The translations under genes were made by a program, and so were the position numbers. The notes below the pieces were generated by a model. It saw only the letters and a list, made by a program, of their open reading frames with translations. It was not told where the DNA came from and ran no database searches. Positions 7,948 through 16,013 of a stretch of 64,000 nucleotides of DNA are shown one piece after another. Source of the stretch: an uncultured Alphaproteobacteria bacterium (GTDB taxonomy: Bacteria > Pseudomonadota > Alphaproteobacteria > MPNO01 > UBA2964); assembly GCA_943787225.1 (NCBI GenBank), contig CALSLP010000004.1, positions 372,001-436,000 of the forward strand, written 5' to 3'. Each line of letters begins with the position of its first letter. Position 1 is the first letter of the stretch.

Positions 7948-8655
7948 ATGTTCAAAACACGATCAGTTGTAAAAACGTTAGCGGCGACCGGCACCGCCCT
8001 GTTCCTCTCTATCGGGGCGCAGGCCAATGTCATGGTCGGCGGCAGTATGGAACTGCAAGCGCTCGGCGCCTACAGCAGTACCGGCTTCACCTTTACCTCG
8101 ACCGGAAACTGGAGTGTCGACCCGCTCTCCATCGTCAATGCCGAGAATGGAATCTCACCGCTCGACGGCACCCAAATGCTGCGTTTCGGGGCTGGCGGCG
8201 GTGGCCAGAACGATCTCTATAATATCGTCGATGTCACTGCCTTTGCCACGGCCATCGATACCGGCACGGCAACCGCCAACCTGTCCGCCTTTTTCAATAG
8301 TCTCGGCCCCTCCGAAGGCCGCGTGTCTCTGCGCACCTATGGCGGTGCCGAACCGACAGCCTTAAACCCGGTTAGCGGCAATTTGTTCGCCAATATTGCG
8401 TCACCCGGGTTTTCCCTCACCGATGGCAATATCGCCACCTGGGAAGAATATACTCTCGATAATTACAGTATCGCGGTCGGAACGCGCTTTATCGCCGTCG
8501 GAATTCATTCGGAACGCGAGTTCGCCTCCTATGCCGATCAGGTAACGCTAACCATTCAGGCGGACACGGTTGCCGAACCGGGGGCGCTTGCGGTGTTTGG
8601 GCTTGGCCTCGCCGGCATTGGCTTTATCCGCCGACGGCGGCGTAAATCAGTCTAG
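7948..8655 (+). CDS. PEP-CTERM sorting domain-containing secreted protein
   Basis: The chosen start (ATG at 7948; 7945 is equally possible) puts a clean Sec signal peptide at the N-terminus, MFKTRSVVKTL followed by a hydrophobic core and GAQA cleavage. Earlier in-frame ATGs would give an unlikely 40-residue extension. The C-terminus has VAEPG, a variant of the PEP box, then a hydrophobic helix and RRRRRK. The mature region of about 180 residues is rich in Gly, Thr and Ser and has the look of a beta-sandwich envelope protein, with no catalytic motif that I recognise. A palindromic repeat follows 20 bp after the stop. Confidence 0.8.
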   Translation: MFKTRSVVKTLAATGTALFLSIGAQANVMVGGSMELQALGAYSSTGFTFTSTGNWSVDPLSIVNAENGISPLDGTQMLRFGAGGGGQNDLYNIVDVTAFATAIDTGTATANLSAFFNSLGPSEGRVSLRTYGGAEPTALNPVSGNLFANIASPGFSLTDGNIATWEEYTLDNYSIAVGTRFIAVGIHSEREFASYADQVTLTIQADTVAEPGALAVFGLGLAGIGFIRRRRRKSV

Positions 8656-8673
8656 ACGACAGGACAATCGCAG

Positions 8674-8763
8674 CTCCCGCATCAAGTGCGGGATGACGGA
8701 AGGAGTTTACGGGAAAAAAATATAGCTACACCTCGTCACCCCGGACCTGATCCGGGGTCCATG
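8674..8763. repeat. Pair of palindromic intergenic repeats
   Basis: 8674-8698 carries the TCCCGCATCAAGTGCGGGA type and 8735-8763 the CCCCGGACCTGATCCGGGG type. They fill the gap between the PEP-CTERM gene and the DapA-like gene. Confidence 0.75.
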
Positions 8764-8848
8764 TCGACCACCACTCCCTAAACAAATTTGAAACTCCCGC
8801 CCCTTTCCCGTATGACTTCTGTACATCATTTTGACGCAGGAGCACTCA

Positions 8849-9811
8849 ATGCCGCGCTTTAAGGATTTTATGCCCGCCGGGGTTATTCCCGCCACCTTGC
8901 TGGCCTTTAACGACGATTACTCGATCGATGAGGCCGCGACCCGCGCCCATCTCAGCCATGTCGGGAATGTCGCCGGGATCACCGCGGTTACCGTCAATGG
9001 CCATGCCTCGGAGGTCCATGCCTGCTCGGATACGGAGCAGCAGCGTATTCTCGATGTCTCGCTCGAAGAAGTTGGCGACAAGCTGCCTTTGATCAATGGG
9101 GTCTGGGCCGATGGCAGCCATGAAGCTGCGCGCATCGCCAAATGGTCAGAAGCCGCCGGTGCCTCCTGCCTGCTGGTATTCCCGCCGCAACCCATCATGA
9201 TGATGCAGGGCCAGCTAAAGCCTGAGATGGGGATTGCCCATTTCAAGACCATCGCCGATGCCACCGATTTGCCGATCATTGCGTTCCAATATCCGGTCGA
9301 GCAGGCCTATCGCATGGAAACCCTGCACCGGATGATCGAGGAAATTCCCAACCTGGTCGCGATCAAGGACTGGAATATGGGCCAGATGCATGAGCGCCAT
9401 ATTCGCGAGCTCCAGGCTTCGTCCCGCCCCTTCAATGTGCTGACCACAAACAGCGCCTGGCTGATGAGTTCGCTGACCATGGGGGCCAAGGGATTGTTGT
9501 CCGGGTCCGGCAGTGTCATCGCCGATCTGCAGGTCGCCTTGTTCGATGCCATCCAGCAGGGTGATCTCAAACGCGCTCAGGCCATCAACGACCGTATCTA
9601 CCCGACCGCACAATGCTTCTACGGCCCACCAGCAACGGATATGCATAACCGCATGAAAGAAGCACTGGTAATGCTGGGGCGGATGCCCAAGGCTGTGGTT
9701 CGTCCGCCGCTGATGAAGCTGAACGAGGCTGAATTGGCAGGTGTGCGACAAGCCATTGAAGAAGCCGGGCTGTCATACGAAGGCGCCGACATCCTGCAAC
9801 AAGCGGCCTGA
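8849..9811 (+). CDS. Dihydrodipicolinate synthase (DapA)-family aldolase/lyase
   Basis: With the start at 8849, preceded by CAGGAG, the product is 320 residues, a normal DapA-family length. Family features are the Schiff-base Lys in LVAIKDWN near residue 173 and the catalytic Tyr in IAFQYPV near 148. The usual GTTGE motif is replaced by VNGHASE, seen in DapA relatives that act on substrates other than aspartate semialdehyde. It is thus more likely a catabolic aldolase or hydratase-aldolase than lysine-pathway DapA. It stands alone; the next gene starts about 250 bp downstream. Confidence 0.8.
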   Translation: MPRFKDFMPAGVIPATLLAFNDDYSIDEAATRAHLSHVGNVAGITAVTVNGHASEVHACSDTEQQRILDVSLEEVGDKLPLINGVWADGSHEAARIAKWSEAAGASCLLVFPPQPIMMMQGQLKPEMGIAHFKTIADATDLPIIAFQYPVEQAYRMETLHRMIEEIPNLVAIKDWNMGQMHERHIRELQASSRPFNVLTTNSAWLMSSLTMGAKGLLSGSGSVIADLQVALFDAIQQGDLKRAQAINDRIYPTAQCFYGPPATDMHNRMKEALVMLGRMPKAVVRPPLMKLNEAELAGVRQAIEEAGLSYEGADILQQAA

Positions 9812-10066
9812 TAATCGTCCAGCCAAGACGCGCGAAACGCCTTTTTTCGTCTCCCGCCGCATTTGTTCATAATTTCGCCGCATTTGAGTCATATACGAAG
9901 CGAGCGTTATCGCAGAATCATTCTGCGTGCTACGCACAGCGAGGGATAAGGGCTATAATTCTATGACCTGAAAACTAGTGGGATCGTCGGGCTGGCGAAC
10001 CATAGAATACAGAAGCGACCAACCTTATCTCTATACCAAAACAACAATACTCATTGGAGAAACTAA

Positions 10067-10840
10067 GTGAACACACAGACACTCATAAAATCAGTCACCG
10101 CCACTGCGGCCGTGGCCATGATCGCCGGCTTCACCGCTGCACCGGCTTCTGCTCAGGCAACGAAGAAACCTGCTGTGGTGAGTTGTAGCGCCGCAGGTAT
10201 TGCCGCGCTCCAGCGTGCCGTCCAAGCTGGTGCCAAGAGAAAAATGGACCGAGCCGCTCTCGGCAAGGCTAATTTCCGCTTGATGATTGCTGAACGGGCT
10301 ATGGCTGAAAAAGACAGAACGCTTTGTACTGTCGCCCTGAGAAGTGGCCGAGCCGCACTGGCGAGTGCCGGTCGTCCAACGAGTCGCGAGGCTGCCAGAG
10401 CTGCCAGGTACTGCACACCCGCCAATTTCAAGAGATTGAATGCGTCGATCCAGGCAGGTGTAAAACAAAAGCTTAATCCGAAAGCTATCGCCATCGCCAA
10501 GGCACGCTATGCCGGCGCCAAAAAGGCACTCGCCGGAAAGAAACTTCCGGCCTGTGGTAACGCCCTTAGAAGCGTCATGCTGATCATGGCACGTGCACAA
10601 CGCGGTGCCGGTGCCGCGGCGGCTGCAGCCAAATTCTGCTCAAGCCAGAATTTCAGCAAGCTGAACGGTATGATCCGTGCGGGGACACAACGGAAAGTTA
10701 ATGCGCAAGCACTCACTACCGCCAAGTCCCGCTACGCCCGAGCCAAAGCGGCACACAAGGCCAAGAATCTTCCGTCTTGTGGTGGCGCTCTTAGAAGCGG
10801 CATGGGCATCATGACCAATGCTCTTCGCGCAAAGAAGTAG
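10067..10840 (+). CDS. Secreted basic protein with three C-x46-C modules (unrecognised family)
   Basis: A GTG start preceded by GGAG gives 257 residues: a Sec signal peptide (about 30 residues, ending ASAQA), then three tandem modules of about 70 residues. In each the first Cys is followed after exactly 46 residues by a second Cys, then a conserved ALRS stretch. Shared positions include Leu at 9, Ile or Val near 13, Lys near 20, aromatic-Ala near 33 and Ala-rich helices. The protein is rich in Ala, Lys and Arg with almost no acidic residues. I do not recognise the family. The Cys pairs probably form disulfides in the periplasm or outside the cell, which is inference. Three relatives follow downstream. 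Confidence 0.85.
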   Translation: MNTQTLIKSVTATAAVAMIAGFTAAPASAQATKKPAVVSCSAAGIAALQRAVQAGAKRKMDRAALGKANFRLMIAERAMAEKDRTLCTVALRSGRAALASAGRPTSREAARAARYCTPANFKRLNASIQAGVKQKLNPKAIAIAKARYAGAKKALAGKKLPACGNALRSVMLIMARAQRGAGAAAAAAKFCSSQNFSKLNGMIRAGTQRKVNAQALTTAKSRYARAKAAHKAKNLPSCGGALRSGMGIMTNALRAKK

Positions 10841-10863
10841 ACGACTAGTCTCTACGAAGATCA

Positions 10864-10892
10864 GGGGCGTTCCGCGAGGAGCGCCCCTTTTT
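10864..10892 (+). terminator. Rho-independent terminator
   Basis: GGGGCGTTCC at 10864-10873 pairs with GGAGCGCCCC at 10878-10887 around a GCGA loop, followed by TTTTT. It lies 24 bp after the stop of the first C-x46-C protein. Confidence 0.9.
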
Positions 10893-11027
10893 CGTTCTAC
10901 CGCTGTTTGTTTAAGGCTCGCGCCGTTGTATCGCGGCTATGTCTCTGACAAATTGTCAACCGAATTCGATGAACGGCACCGATGATTCATCGTGACAACC
11001 AACAATAAGAAGACTTGGAGAAAAACC

Positions 11028-11858
11028 GTGCGACCAATCCAAAAAATAAAATCCATCGCCATCGCTGCTCTAGTTGGGCTGGTCTTTGGCCTAACCGCCA
11101 CACCAGCTTCGGCACAATCAGCCTATAAATGTTAGGCCCGCAATATTGCCCGGCTCGCCAGCGCGATAAAAACCGGCACAAAGATCAAGGCCAATGCCAC
11201 GGCCATTAAGAATGCGCGCGCCAAGCTCGCCGGTGCTAAATCCGCAATGGCGGCCAAAAAACCGGCCCTATGCTCCAGGGAGCTCCGCGCCGGCATCAGG
11301 TCGATGAAAAGAGCCAAATCCACCAAAAAGCGTAAGATCAGAAGAGCACAGAGGCAAAAGGCCAAGAAAAGGCGTGATGCGGCAAAGCGCAAAGCTAAAC
11401 GAAGATCGAAGAGGTTTGGTTCAGCGTCCAGGTCTTGCACAGCAAGCGGGTTCGCGCGGCTCGACAGGGCGATAAAAACCGCCTCGAAACGCAAAGTCTC
11501 TGCTGCCAGAATTGCGCGCGCGAAGGCGAAGCTCGCTAGTGCCAAGAAAGCCCAAACCGCAAAAAACACCGCACTCTGTAGCAGAGAACTCACAAGCGGT
11601 TATGCGGCGGTAAAATCAAAGACGCGCGTGAAGAAGCGTCGTATAACGCGTGGCAACTGCACGACAAGCAGGTTTGCGCAGCTCGTCAGGGCGATTAAAT
11701 CCGCCAAGCAACGCCGGGAACTTCCCCCTAAAATCACCTTCGCGACCAAGAAACTCGCCAGTGCCAGGAAAGCTCAGGCGGCAAAAAACACAGTGCTCTG
11801 CGGCAGAGAGCTCAGAAGCGGTTATGCATCAGTGAGGCCCTCAACAAGACGACGATAG
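11028..11858 (+). pseudogene. Secreted C-x46-C module protein with an in-frame amber stop
   Basis: A GTG at 11028, 7 bp after GGAG, opens a signal peptide ending ASAQS. Codon 36 is TAG (11133-11135), directly after the first Cys of the first module. The same frame continues to 11858 with three complete modules, each with Cys pairs exactly 46 residues apart if TAG is counted as one residue. A Lys/Arg-dense linker of about 45 residues separates modules 1 and 2. The long open frame after the stop keeps the family pattern, so the lesion is recent, read through or a base error. Without readthrough only a 35-residue peptide is made. Confidence 0.8.
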
Positions 11859-11883
11859 GCACCGAGCCTCGAAACACCGATCA

Positions 11884-11914
11884 GGGGCGACCAGCGAGGG
11901 GCGCCCCTTTTTTT
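11884..11914 (+). terminator. Rho-independent terminator
   Basis: GGGGCG at 11884-11889 pairs with CGCCCC at 11902-11907, with two more inner C-G pairs, followed by seven T. Its sequence is closely related to the terminator at 10864, as if gene and terminator were duplicated together. Confidence 0.85.
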
Positions 11915-11969
11915 GGCGTGATGTGAATTTGGCAGGCTACATCGCCAAAACCCTGCTAAGACATCACCT

Positions 11970-12725
11970 ATGAAAATAAGTTCTAAACTTCTCGCCGCCA
12001 TCGCCAGCACGTTGATTGCCTTCTCCCTGCTCCCAATCTCAGCGCAGGCTCAAAAACCGAAACCAGTCTATTGCCAGAATAATGGTTTCGCCGTGTTGGC
12101 CGCCGAGATCGACAAGGCAAAGAAAGCGGGGTTACCCCCTGCCCTGACCGACGCTGCGCAACGACGCTATGAACGCGCCCGGCGCTGGCGGATGCGGGCC
12201 CGTGCTGCCGAATGCGAAGGCTTGCTGCGTAACGCGCTCAATGATCTTCGCCTCGCCGCCGCCGGAAAATCTGCGGCCTCCACAATCGGGATTAAATGCG
12301 ACGCGGCAAATCTCGATCATCTGGCCAACGCCATCACCAAAGGCCGTGAGGCGAAACTTAACCATGCGGTGATCCGCTCGGTACAGTCGCGCTATTTGAT
12401 TTCCAAGAAGCTATTGGCGCAAAACAAGCTGGAAAGTTGTCCGCGCCAGATCGCCACCGGATTACGAACCCTGAAAAAAGCCCATGCGGCACAAGCAACA
12501 AAAGCCAAGACGCTGGCACGTGGCGTCCAATGCAACGATAGCGGCTTTAGCGCCCTCAATGCCGAGATGCGAACTGCCCGTACGAGTGATCTCGCCCCCG
12601 CCGCGATAAATGCGGCCAAGAAGAATTACCGCAAAGCCCGCAGATTACGTCGCAAAAAGAACGCCGAGGCCTGCGCCGCAGAGCTCAATGCTGGTCTCAA
12701 AGCCATTCAGAACGCCCGCAATTAG
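11970..12725 (+). CDS. Secreted basic protein with three C-x46-C modules (unrecognised family)
   Basis: The 251-residue product begins with a Sec signal peptide (MKISSKLLAAIA, cleavage after SAQAQ). Three modules follow, each with Cys-x46-Cys: one starts CQNNGF, one CDAANL and one CNDSGF. The Phe or Leu at positions 5-6, the Leu at 9 and the aromatic at 33 (RRY, SRY, KNY) repeat in each. Helix-forming, Arg/Ala-rich sequence suggests a bundle of helical hairpins. It is the most diverged of the three long paralogs and has no strong ribosome-binding site. The function is unknown. Confidence 0.85.
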   Translation: MKISSKLLAAIASTLIAFSLLPISAQAQKPKPVYCQNNGFAVLAAEIDKAKKAGLPPALTDAAQRRYERARRWRMRARAAECEGLLRNALNDLRLAAAGKSAASTIGIKCDAANLDHLANAITKGREAKLNHAVIRSVQSRYLISKKLLAQNKLESCPRQIATGLRTLKKAHAAQATKAKTLARGVQCNDSGFSALNAEMRTARTSDLAPAAINAAKKNYRKARRLRRKKNAEACAAELNAGLKAIQNARN

Positions 12726-12821
12726 GATATTCACCACCCCGACACCACTCTTCCATTTGATATTCTGGCCATCGCCAACGTAATATCTCTCCAGCTGTAC
12801 CCTACGGAGTTAAGGACAAAG

Positions 12822-13466
12822 ATGTTCGCTGATAATCAGGCTTTAGCGTTATTTCCAACCACTGTTTGGCTGCATCGCCTCGAGCAGGAACGTGCAGCAA
12901 GGATGAATGAGACCATCCGGAACAAGTTACTGTCTATGCTCCAACCGGGTGCCGAGACTCTTGAGAACACCCGGCATCAGACCGATAAGAACCTTCACAC
13001 GCTGCCAGAATTCCAGGAATTCGCCGAGGTTTTGATGACCGCCGCCAAAGGCGCAACGGATTTTTTGAAGATCGCTGAAGAGGGGATGGAGATTACGAGT
13101 TGCTGGGCCAACATCAACACCAAGGGCGGGACGACAAAACCGCATACTCATCCGAATAATTATCTTGGTGGCGTCTACTATGTCGACACACCGGAAGGTT
13201 CTGGATCGATTGAATTTGAAGACCCGCGCATCCAGCCGAAACTGATTTCGCCGCGCTTTAAAGGACCAACCGCGGAAAATTCCGGACATGTCACGGTAGA
13301 CGTCGAACCAGGCATGTTGCTGTTATTTCCCGCATGGCTCGTGCATTCGGTAAAGCCGAACCCCTCCGACCAGATGCGCATCAGTATCAGCTTCAATTTG
13401 ATGTTCAGCGCGTTTACAGAAAAGGTCAGCCCGGTTCAATGGAAGGGCAAGGTCGCCACGACGTAA
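12822..13466 (+). CDS. 2OG-Fe(II) oxygenase family protein (TIGR02466-like)
   Basis: The 214-residue protein starts after an AAGGA site. It has the elements of the small 2-oxoglutarate/Fe(II) oxygenases of the TIGR02466 type: HTHPNNYLGGVYYV near residue 105-118 with the first metal His, LLLFPAWLVHSV near 170 with the distal His, and RISISFN near 186 with the Arg that binds 2-oxoglutarate. Phage-related and marine bacterial relatives are common, but substrates are not established. It sits between two genes for secreted C-x46-C proteins on the same strand. A functional link, such as hydroxylation before export, is possible but only a guess. Confidence 0.75.
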   Translation: MFADNQALALFPTTVWLHRLEQERAARMNETIRNKLLSMLQPGAETLENTRHQTDKNLHTLPEFQEFAEVLMTAAKGATDFLKIAEEGMEITSCWANINTKGGTTKPHTHPNNYLGGVYYVDTPEGSGSIEFEDPRIQPKLISPRFKGPTAENSGHVTVDVEPGMLLLFPAWLVHSVKPNPSDQMRISISFNLMFSAFTEKVSPVQWKGKVATT

Positions 13467-13616
13467 CACCGTCCCATATCGTCAAAGGCCCTGTTTTATC
13501 CCCATCTGAGGCAAAGTTCGGGCATTTTTAAAACAATCCCGTCCCCCCGGCAAAGACTGGACCGGTATCCCCCATCTCCAATTGGTTAATCAGTGCAACC
13601 AGTATGGAGACATCAA

Positions 13617-13904
13617 ATGACACTAACCAAAACATCTTTGCTCGCAATCGTCACCGCTGCCTTTATCACGAGCGGTGCACCCGTGAGTGCTGCCAACCAA
13701 ACTGTCACCTGCGACACGGGTGGTTTCAATGCGCTGCTCGGGGAGATCACCCGCGCCAAAGACAGTAAAGCCAACCCGAGAATGGTGGCGTCGGCGCAGT
13801 CCCGCTATGACCTGGCGATGAAGCTGCGTGCTCAGAAAAACATGCCGGCCTGTACCACGCAGCTCAATGCCGGGATGGCGGCGATCAGCAAAGCAAAAAA
13901 ATAG
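13617..13904 (+). CDS. Small secreted protein with a single C-x46-C module
   Basis: The start at 13617 is preceded by GGAG at a 7-bp spacing, giving 95 residues. A Sec signal peptide (MTLTKTSLLAIV, cleavage near VSAANQ) is followed by one module: CDTGGF at its start and MPACTT at the second Cys, exactly 46 residues between. The aromatic at position 33 (SRY) and the Ala-Lys-rich end are conserved with the larger paralogs. This is the minimal form of the family and defines the domain borders well. It is followed by a long-stem terminator. Confidence 0.85.
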   Translation: MTLTKTSLLAIVTAAFITSGAPVSAANQTVTCDTGGFNALLGEITRAKDSKANPRMVASAQSRYDLAMKLRAQKNMPACTTQLNAGMAAISKAKK

Positions 13905-13935
13905 GCCAATAACGTACTTCTCCTTTAAAATCTGG

Positions 13936-13988
13936 CGCGTCGCCGCCCTGACCTTCCGAGATACATCCAGGCGACGCGTCTTTTCTTT
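13936..13988 (+). terminator. Terminator-like hairpin
   Basis: CGCGTCGCC at 13936-13944 pairs perfectly with GGCGACGCG at 13970-13978 across a 25-nt loop, followed by TCTTTTCTTT. It lies 31 bp after the small C-x46-C gene. Confidence 0.75.
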
Positions 13989-14045
13989 TCACAATGTGGG
14001 ACAGAAATTCATAAATTTCCAACGATTCTGGCCTAGAGTTGGGAC

Positions 14046-15062
14046 ATGGATATTACCCGTTTCATTGCCAACATGCCGAAGGCGGAATTGCATCTCCATA
14101 TCGAGGGGACACTTGAACCCGATATGATGATGATCCTTGCCGACCGAAACGGGGTCTCCCTGCCCTATGCATCGGTAGACGATGTGCGCGCGGCCTATAA
14201 TTTCACTTCGCTGCAGGATTTCCTCGATCTCTATTACCAGGGCATGGGAGTGCTGCAGACGCCCTTCGACTTTTATGACCTGACCAATGCCTATCTCACC
14301 CGCTGCTTTGCGCAGAACGTCACCCATGTGGAGATATTCTTTGACCCGCAAGGGCACACCTCGCGCGGGTTGGCGTTCGAGGCCGCGCTAGACGGTATTA
14401 CATCTGCGCTGGATGAGGCTGAACGCACGCTGGGCATAACATCCAAACTAATCATGTGCTTTCTTCGGCATCTATCGGAAGAAGACGCCTTTGAAACACT
14501 GGAAGCCGCTCTACCACACAAAGATCGTATCTTTGGCGTTGGGCTGGATTCGGCGGAAAAAGATCACCCACCGCCAAAATTCACGCGGGTGTTTAAAGCG
14601 GCCCGCGAGGCCGGATTTACGGCCGTTGCCCATGCCGGTGAAGAAGGCTCCGCCGCCAATGTGGCCGATGCGGTGGATTTATTGGAAATTTCGCGGATTG
14701 ATCACGGCAATGCCGTGCTGGATGATGCCGCCCTGACCGACCGGTTGTCGGCCGCACAAATTCCGCTCACCATGTGCCCGCTCTCCAATTTGCGGCTATG
14801 CGTTGTTGATGATCTGACCCAGCACCCGGTTCGGCGCGCTTTGCAGGCTGGACTACTGGCCACAATCAACTCAGATGATCCCGCCTATTTTGGCGGCTAT
14901 ATTTCAGAAAATTTCCACGCCGTACAGCAAGCGCTCAATCTCTCCTTTGAAGAAATCTCTCAACTTGGCCGCAACGCCTATCTGGGGTCATTCATGGATA
15001 CCGATCAAAAGGCAGTGGCATTGGCTAATTTCAATACCTTTGCCACAAACAACGCGCCCTAG
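14046..15062 (+). CDS. Adenine deaminase (adenosine deaminase-like family)
   Basis: The 338-residue protein has the metal site of the adenosine/AMP deaminase superfamily: AELHLHIEG (His16, His18), AHAGEEG near 196 with a zinc His and the catalytic Glu, IDHGN near 221 and NSDDPAYFGGY near 277. The NSDDPAYFGGY form is typical of the bacterial adenine deaminases rather than adenosine deaminases, which have STDDP. It would convert adenine to hypoxanthine in purine salvage, in the cytoplasm. Its stop overlaps that of the convergent LysR regulator. Confidence 0.85.
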   Translation: MDITRFIANMPKAELHLHIEGTLEPDMMMILADRNGVSLPYASVDDVRAAYNFTSLQDFLDLYYQGMGVLQTPFDFYDLTNAYLTRCFAQNVTHVEIFFDPQGHTSRGLAFEAALDGITSALDEAERTLGITSKLIMCFLRHLSEEDAFETLEAALPHKDRIFGVGLDSAEKDHPPPKFTRVFKAAREAGFTAVAHAGEEGSAANVADAVDLLEISRIDHGNAVLDDAALTDRLSAAQIPLTMCPLSNLRLCVVDDLTQHPVRRALQAGLLATINSDDPAYFGGYISENFHAVQQALNLSFEEISQLGRNAYLGSFMDTDQKAVALANFNTFATNNAP

Positions 15063-15925
15063 TTCAAACCGATGAGCCAGTTGCGAAATAGCTGAAAGGC
15101 GGTTTCTTCAACCCGGTGTGGCTTATAGAGTAAATGCCACTGAACGCCTTTGGGAACGGCAACATCAAACGGTGCTACCAGCCTGCCCGCCGCGAGATCA
15201 TCATCAATGTAAGGCCGAATGCCCATCGCGACACCGAGACCATCCACCGCCGCCTGCTGTGCCTGCCCGTAAAAATCAAACTCCGGTCCCTTGGCCGCCG
15301 GAGCCGTGGCGCCTGCCGCCTTTAGCCAGAGCTTCCAGTCATCCGGGGAATGGGAGACCCGCAACAAAGTCGCCTTTTTCAGGCCAGAAGCGGTTTTAAT
15401 CTTTTTGCCAATTGCCGGTGCACAGACCGGTGTGAGGTCCGCCGCGACAATCGCTTCTGAAGTCAGATCGGGCCAGTTGCCATCGCCAAGTGTAATCCCG
15501 CAGGTCCAGTCATCACTGAACGGCGCGGCCACCCCGCCAGTCGCAATATGGACATCAATCTCCGGCGCCGATTTCTGAAAATCACCGAGCCGCGGGATCA
15601 GCCACTTGGTGGCAAAAGTCGGGCCAACCCCGACAGTCAGCACCTGTCTTTTGGAGAGCGACGTCACCTGCTCGGTGAGATTAGACAGCGCGTCAAAGAT
15701 CTGGGTCAGCCCCGGTTGGTACGCCTTGCCCGCTGGCGTCAAAACAAGTCGGTTCGCGGTCCGCTGAAACAGTTTCACCCCGAGCCGTTCTTCGAGCAGT
15801 TTGACCATCCGGCTGACAGCCGCCGGAGTCACATTCAGCTCGCTCGCCGCATCCTTGATACCGCCGAGTCGGGCCGCCGATTCAAACGCGCGCACACCAT
15901 TCAGAGATGGAATTTTTCGGGTCAT
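15059..15925 (-). CDS. LysR-family transcriptional regulator (GcvA-like)
   Basis: With an ATG at 15923-15925 (another at 15929-15931) the protein is 288 residues, normal for LysR. The N-terminal winged helix shows SLNGVRAFESAARLGG and ASELNVTPAAVSRMVKLLEE, with LFQRTANRLVLT closing the wing. The C-terminal half is a LysR substrate domain of the GcvA/AmpR subtype. It is divergent from the TauE/SafE-type transporter gene at 16014 and may control it, the usual LysR arrangement. It is convergent with adenine deaminase. Confidence 0.85.
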   Translation of the reverse strand: MTRKIPSLNGVRAFESAARLGGIKDAASELNVTPAAVSRMVKLLEERLGVKLFQRTANRLVLTPAGKAYQPGLTQIFDALSNLTEQVTSLSKRQVLTVGVGPTFATKWLIPRLGDFQKSAPEIDVHIATGGVAAPFSDDWTCGITLGDGNWPDLTSEAIVAADLTPVCAPAIGKKIKTASGLKKATLLRVSHSPDDWKLWLKAAGATAPAAKGPEFDFYGQAQQAAVDGLGVAMGIRPYIDDDLAAGRLVAPFDVAVPKGVQWHLLYKPHRVEETAFQLFRNWLIGLN

Positions 15926-15934
15926 TAGCATCAG

Positions 15935-15961
15935 TTTATTTAATGCTAACCCCAAAATAAA
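15935..15961. promoter_or_regulatory. Candidate operator between LysR gene and transporter
   Basis: TTTATTT at 15935-15941 and AAATAAA at 15955-15961 form an AT-rich dyad in the 88-bp divergent region. LysR proteins bind such dyads, but this is position-based inference only. Confidence 0.25.
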
Positions 15962-16013
15962 CCAGTTTGTTTTTCGGCCTCGAAACACCGCATAAAGAGG
16001 TTGGAGGACTCAA

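Noticed and set aside
8849..9811. True dapA of lysine synthesis
   Set aside because: The GTTGE-type active-site motif is replaced, so only a DapA-family call is justified.
10091..10600. 169-residue minus-strand open frame inside the first C-x46-C gene
   Set aside because: It lies antisense to a gene with a signal peptide, conserved modules and a terminator, and has no ribosome site or recognisable motif.
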